Made by a program: the position numbers and the translations under genes. Positions 5,880-8,591 of a stretch of 8,591 bases of DNA are shown piece after piece (the stretch's first letter is position 1; each line of letters begins with the position of its first letter). Source of the stretch: UBA3222 sp002363035 (GTDB lineage Bacteria > Verrucomicrobiota > Verrucomicrobiia > Opitutales > UBA9783); contig CAMPCR010000036.1 in NCBI GenBank assembly GCA_946646575.1, forward strand, positions 1-8,591. Direction: 5' to 3'. Below the pieces are notes generated by a model. That model was not told the DNA's origin, did no database searches, and was given only the letters and a program-made list of their open reading frames with translations.

Positions 5880-6563
5880 ATGTCGGACAATCGCAACGGT
5901 CATCGTCAACGCTTACGCGAACGTTTTTTGAAGACGGGACTGCGCGGTTTTGCGGAACACGAAGTGCTGGAGTTGGTTTTGACGCTGTGTATTCCGCGGC
6001 GGGACGTCAAAGAACTGGCGAAGTCACTGTTGCAACGGTTCGGAAGCATTCGCAACGTATTGGATGCCGACCCGAAACAACTGCAAGCGTTTAACGGGCT
6101 CGGTGAAGCATCGGTGGTTTGTTTTTTGCTCATCAAGGCGTTTGCGGAGTATTATTTGCAACAAAAGACCGTTGAATTACCGATTTTTACCAACAACGGA
6201 GTCCTGGTGCAATTTTGGCAATCGCGCCTGGGATCGTTGAACTACGAAGTTTTCGAAATCGCTTACCTGGATTCCACTTACCGCCTGATGAAAGACGGCA
6301 TCGAACGTTTGGAGGAAGGAGCGGGAACCCGTACGAAGGTGTATTTGCAAAAGGTGCTGCGTTCCGCATTAACCCGCGGTGCCGTAAACTTTGTTTTAGC
6401 GCACAATCACCCTTCGGGAAACGCGCAACCGTCGCAAACGGATCTTCAAATCACGCAAAGTCTGCACTACGCCTGCACGCTCATCAACATTCGTTTCCTG
6501 GATCATATCATTATCGCAAAAGACGGCTTTTACTCATTCCGACAATCGGGCTTTTTAGAATAA
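5880..6563 (+). CDS. radC: RadC family JAB/MPN-domain protein
   Basis: RadC proteins carry a helix-hairpin-helix-like N-terminal part and a C-terminal JAB/MPN metalloprotease-like domain. Despite the name, a DNA-repair role is not established. The 227-residue product starts with GHRQRLRERFLKTGLRGF and HEVLELVLTLCIPRRDVKELA. The hairpin-helix segment FNGLGEASVVCFLLIKAF spans about 71-88. The JAMM-type zinc site AHNHPSGNAQPSQTD gives His175, His177 and Asp188, with a Glu in the NYEVFEI strand (Glu123 or Glu126) as the upstream partner. Length and motifs look intact. The ATG at 5880 follows AAGACAAGAGA, the nearest thing to a purine-rich ribosome site in the window. It lies beyond the gpsA terminator, so it probably has its own promoter, which I cannot identify. 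Confidence 0.93.
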   Translation: MSDNRNGHRQRLRERFLKTGLRGFAEHEVLELVLTLCIPRRDVKELAKSLLQRFGSIRNVLDADPKQLQAFNGLGEASVVCFLLIKAFAEYYLQQKTVELPIFTNNGVLVQFWQSRLGSLNYEVFEIAYLDSTYRLMKDGIERLEEGAGTRTKVYLQKVLRSALTRGAVNFVLAHNHPSGNAQPSQTDLQITQSLHYACTLINIRFLDHIIIAKDGFYSFRQSGFLE

Positions 6564-6666
6564 ATGCCGTTTTTTTCGGGAAAAATCGCCGCTTCCAACC
6601 CGAAATAACTGCGCAGATTGTATGACTCCCCTACCCCTTTTTTAAGGAGCGCTTTAAAAAGCAAAA
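6564..6666. other. Convergent spacer after radC
   Basis: This stretch separates radC (+) from the minus-strand ORF. Positions 6562-6578 carry the reverse complement of CGAAAAAAACGGCATTT, found also at 4015-4031 after fabI. Two small A/T hairpins, CCTT-TTTT-AAGG (about 6636-6647) and GCTTT-AA-AAAGC (6651-6662), lie close to the end of the minus-strand ORF and could terminate either side, but neither has a proper T-tail. Confidence 0.35.
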
Positions 6667-6870
6667 TTACAGATGAACCACCGAAACCTGCCGTTGATGA
6701 AGAGATTTTTGCGGAATGTTCGACAACCCCGAAAGTTCCGAAGCATTCACCACTGTTTCACTTCCGATGCGTACCGAGTGACCGCCGAACGAACCGACAC
6801 CATCGGAAATACGCCCCAAATCCGCATTTCCCGCAACACTTCCGACACTGGTATTAAAACCGACCGACAT
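6667..6870 (-). CDS. Small Gly/Ser-rich hypothetical protein, possibly frameshifted
   Basis: This reading frame encodes 67 residues starting MSVGFNTSVGSVAGNADLG. The N-terminal two thirds are rich in Gly, Ser and Val; the last 15 residues are Gln/His-rich and look different. No domain, signal peptide or membrane segment is recognised and I assign no function. It is supported by a good promoter whose predicted start point is the A of its ATG, so it would be a leaderless message, and by the absence of any other gene here. A second minus-strand frame is open from about 6760 to 6531, covering the weak C-terminus and continuing past the stop, so a frameshift may have cut a longer gene. Chance ORF remains possible. 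It lies downstream of the SulP gene on the same strand. Confidence 0.45.
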   Translation of the reverse strand: MSVGFNTSVGSVAGNADLGRISDGVGSFGGHSVRIGSETVVNASELSGLSNIPQKSLHQRQVSVVHL

Positions 6871-6876
6871 ATGTTT

Positions 6877-6905
6877 ATTTTAGTCTTTTTTCGACACAAT
6901 CGCAA
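6877..6905 (-). promoter_or_regulatory. Promoter of the small minus-strand ORF
   Basis: Read on the minus strand, TTGCGA (6905-6900), a 17-base spacer and TAAAAT (6882-6877) form a near-consensus sigma-70-type promoter. Counting from the -10, the predicted start is 6870, the first base of the ATG. It sits just after the SulP stop codon, so the small gene could be transcribed independently. Confidence 0.55.
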
Positions 6906-6916
6906 TTTTATCTCCT

Positions 6917-8560
6917 TTAAACCGCCAAAGCGGCTTTTTGTTCGGCAATCGCAACGGCATCCTCGAGCGAACGTTCAAAATGTTCGTTGTGGGAAAAATC
7001 CGTCAAATGCGCCCGCGATAAACGCGCTTGTACTAAGGCATTGGCTTCGCAAAAAACCACATGCACGCCGTTGCGTTCCGATTCGCCCGTGAACGTTCGC
7101 AGGGAATCCATGGCAGTCACGTCGATAAACGGCACGTGCCGCAGGCGGATGATAATCGCCTTTACATCGGAATGCACCGCGGACAGTGCCGCCTGAAACG
7201 CGGTGATGGCACCGAAGAAAAACGGTCCCTCGATGGAATAAATACCGACGTTTTTCGGGATGTTGACCCGCAGATGTTCATGCCGAAGCATTTCATCGGT
7301 ATCGTGTTCGATTTGAACGGTTTTCGCCATGCGACGCATGAAAAACAACGTCGAAAACACCACACCGATGTTCACCGCCACCACCAGATCGACCAAAATC
7401 GTCAGCAAAAAGGTCATCAACAACACGAAACGGTCGGAATTCGGCGCGGTCGTGAGAATACGACAAAAACGTTTGGCGTCGCACATGTTGTAACTGACGA
7501 CGAACAGAACCGCCGACAACGCGGCAATGGGAATAGCGGACGCCAACGGTGCCAGCAGTAAGATAAAAAGCACCAGTGTAACGCAATGAATAATCCCCGC
7601 CAGCGGACAATTACCGCCGCTCTTAATGTTGGTGGCGGTACGTGCAATGGCACCCGTCGCCGCAAATCCGCCGAACATCGGCGCGAAGATATTGGCAATC
7701 CCCTGCCCTATCAGCTCTTGGTTGGAACGGTGATGCGTTCCCGTCATGCTGTCGGCAACGGCGGCGGACAGCAACGATTCAATCGCTCCGAGCAACGCAA
7801 TCGTAAAAGCCGGACCGACCAATTCCGTTACCAAATTCCACGAGCAGGTCGGGAACCGAAACGACGGCAGCGTTTGCGGAATACCGCCGAAGGCACTTCC
7901 GATGGTGGCGACGGTTTGGAATTTGAACAGACTTTGCACCATTGTTGCGACAACGAGCGCAACCAAAAATCCCGGGATCGGCTTCAGGCGTTTATTGACA
8001 AAGAAAATGATGCCCAAACTGAGAACCGCGAGCATTGTCGTGGAACTATCGGGCGTCGGAAGCATTCGCAGGGTATTTATGATTTTTTCGCAAACGTTCG
8101 CACCAACCAAATTTTCCGAAAACCCGAAAAAATCTTTCCATTGACCGACGAAAATCGTCAGCGCAATGCCCGACGTAAAGCCCACAATGACAGGCTCGGG
8201 AATATACTTAATCATCGATCCCAGCTTCAACAAACCCATCAAAACCAAAAAAATACCCGCCAAAAACGTTGCCAACTGCAACCCTCCAAATCCGTGTTCC
8301 CGAACAATGCGGCTGAGCAAAATCACAAACGCACCCGTGGGGCCGGCAATCTGCACGCGCGTTCCGCCGAAAACGGACACGAAAAACCCGGCAACAATCG
8401 CGGTGTAGAGACCTTTTTCGGGACTGACGCCGCTTGCAATCGCAAACGCCATCGCCAGCGGCAACGCCACAATCCCGACAATGATACCCGGAACGATGTT
8501 TGCGAGAACGTTCTTTTTCGAAAATAAGTTATTTTTGGCGGCTTCTTGTAACGCAATCAT
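6917..8560 (-). CDS. SulP family inorganic anion transporter with STAS domain
   Basis: SulP (SLC26-like) proteins are inner-membrane carriers for anions such as sulfate, bicarbonate or dicarboxylates; the substrate cannot be told from sequence alone. The 547-residue protein has a long hydrophobic region (about 20-410) consistent with the 14-segment fold. Family motifs include GLYTAIVAGFFVSVFGG, VQIAGPTGAFVILL and ESLLSAAVADSMTG, followed by NQELIGQGIANIFAPMFGG and ATGAIARTATNI. A cytoplasmic STAS domain occupies about 430-540, with GIYSIEGPFFFGA and VPFIDVTAMDSL. Length and both parts look complete. I start at the ATG whose first base is 8560; an in-frame TTG at 8566 would add two residues. 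There is no Shine-Dalgarno, and the promoter is probably outside the window. It is convergent with radC. Confidence 0.93.
   Translation of the reverse strand: MIALQEAAKNNLFSKKNVLANIVPGIIVGIVALPLAMAFAIASGVSPEKGLYTAIVAGFFVSVFGGTRVQIAGPTGAFVILLSRIVREHGFGGLQLATFLAGIFLVLMGLLKLGSMIKYIPEPVIVGFTSGIALTIFVGQWKDFFGFSENLVGANVCEKIINTLRMLPTPDSSTTMLAVLSLGIIFFVNKRLKPIPGFLVALVVATMVQSLFKFQTVATIGSAFGGIPQTLPSFRFPTCSWNLVTELVGPAFTIALLGAIESLLSAAVADSMTGTHHRSNQELIGQGIANIFAPMFGGFAATGAIARTATNIKSGGNCPLAGIIHCVTLVLFILLLAPLASAIPIAALSAVLFVVSYNMCDAKRFCRILTTAPNSDRFVLLMTFLLTILVDLVVAVNIGVVFSTLFFMRRMAKTVQIEHDTDEMLRHEHLRVNIPKNVGIYSIEGPFFFGAITAFQAALSAVHSDVKAIIIRLRHVPFIDVTAMDSLRTFTGESERNGVHVVFCEANALVQARLSRAHLTDFSHNEHFERSLEDAVAIAEQKAALAV
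6921..6939 (+). terminator. Possible terminator inside the 3' end of the SulP gene
   Basis: On the plus strand CCGC (6922-6925) and GCGG (6930-6933) pair around CAAA and are followed by CTTTTT. Read on the minus strand the same hairpin is followed only by TTTA, after the stop codon region begins. It could stop radC read-through into the SulP gene. The stem is only 4 pairs, so confidence is modest. Confidence 0.35.
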
Positions 8561-8591
8561 ATTCAAAACAACACGGTTTTCTGACGTTATT

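Noticed and set aside
6755..6920. GGAG near the SulP stop followed by a minus-strand TTG frame of about 50 codons
   Set aside because: It overlaps the better promoter-supported ORF in another frame, and its product is Arg-rich without recognisable features.
7586..8527. A 313-codon plus-strand frame opposite the SulP gene
   Set aside because: It is the antisense shadow of a clear SulP coding sequence, full of Arg, Asn and Gln, with no motif.

Overview
The window looks like chromosomal DNA from a PVC-group bacterium, most likely Verrucomicrobiota. I infer this from a 52-residue basic protein of a family I know from Chlamydiae, Verrucomicrobia and Planctomycetes, an elongation factor P with an arginine-tipped loop and a GSYLGRA tail, an RNase HIII, and a RadC whose N-terminus starts with the GHRQRLRERFL type. 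No marker gene such as 16S rRNA is present, so the assignment is tentative. Most genes have no clear Shine-Dalgarno sequence.

Layout. Positions 56-1889 (+) hold tRNA-Thr(CGU), the small basic protein, efp and rnhC, closely packed and possibly one transcription unit concerned with translation and nucleic-acid upkeep. Positions 2041-2409 (+) hold rnpB, the RNase P RNA, whose ends pair in a perfect P1 helix. A 329-base spacer follows. Positions 2739-3992 (+) hold fabZ and fabI, 3 bases apart, which catalyse the dehydration and final reduction steps of type II fatty-acid elongation. A spacer of nearly 800 bases (3993-4778) is AT-richer than the genes and contains a diverged repeat array with about 165 bases per unit, each unit carrying a short hairpin. 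Next come gpsA (4779-5768, +), which makes sn-glycerol-3-phosphate for phospholipids, a strong intrinsic terminator, and radC (5880-6563, +). From 6564 the strand changes: a small Gly/Ser-rich minus-strand ORF (6667-6870) with a good promoter placed for leaderless transcription lies just downstream of a SulP anion transporter gene with a STAS domain (6917-8560, minus).

Most of the window is ordinary housekeeping sequence. The least explained parts are the repeat array at 4151-4640, a possible related fragment at 1890-1950, and the small minus-strand ORF, which may be an intact small protein or the front of a frameshifted gene.
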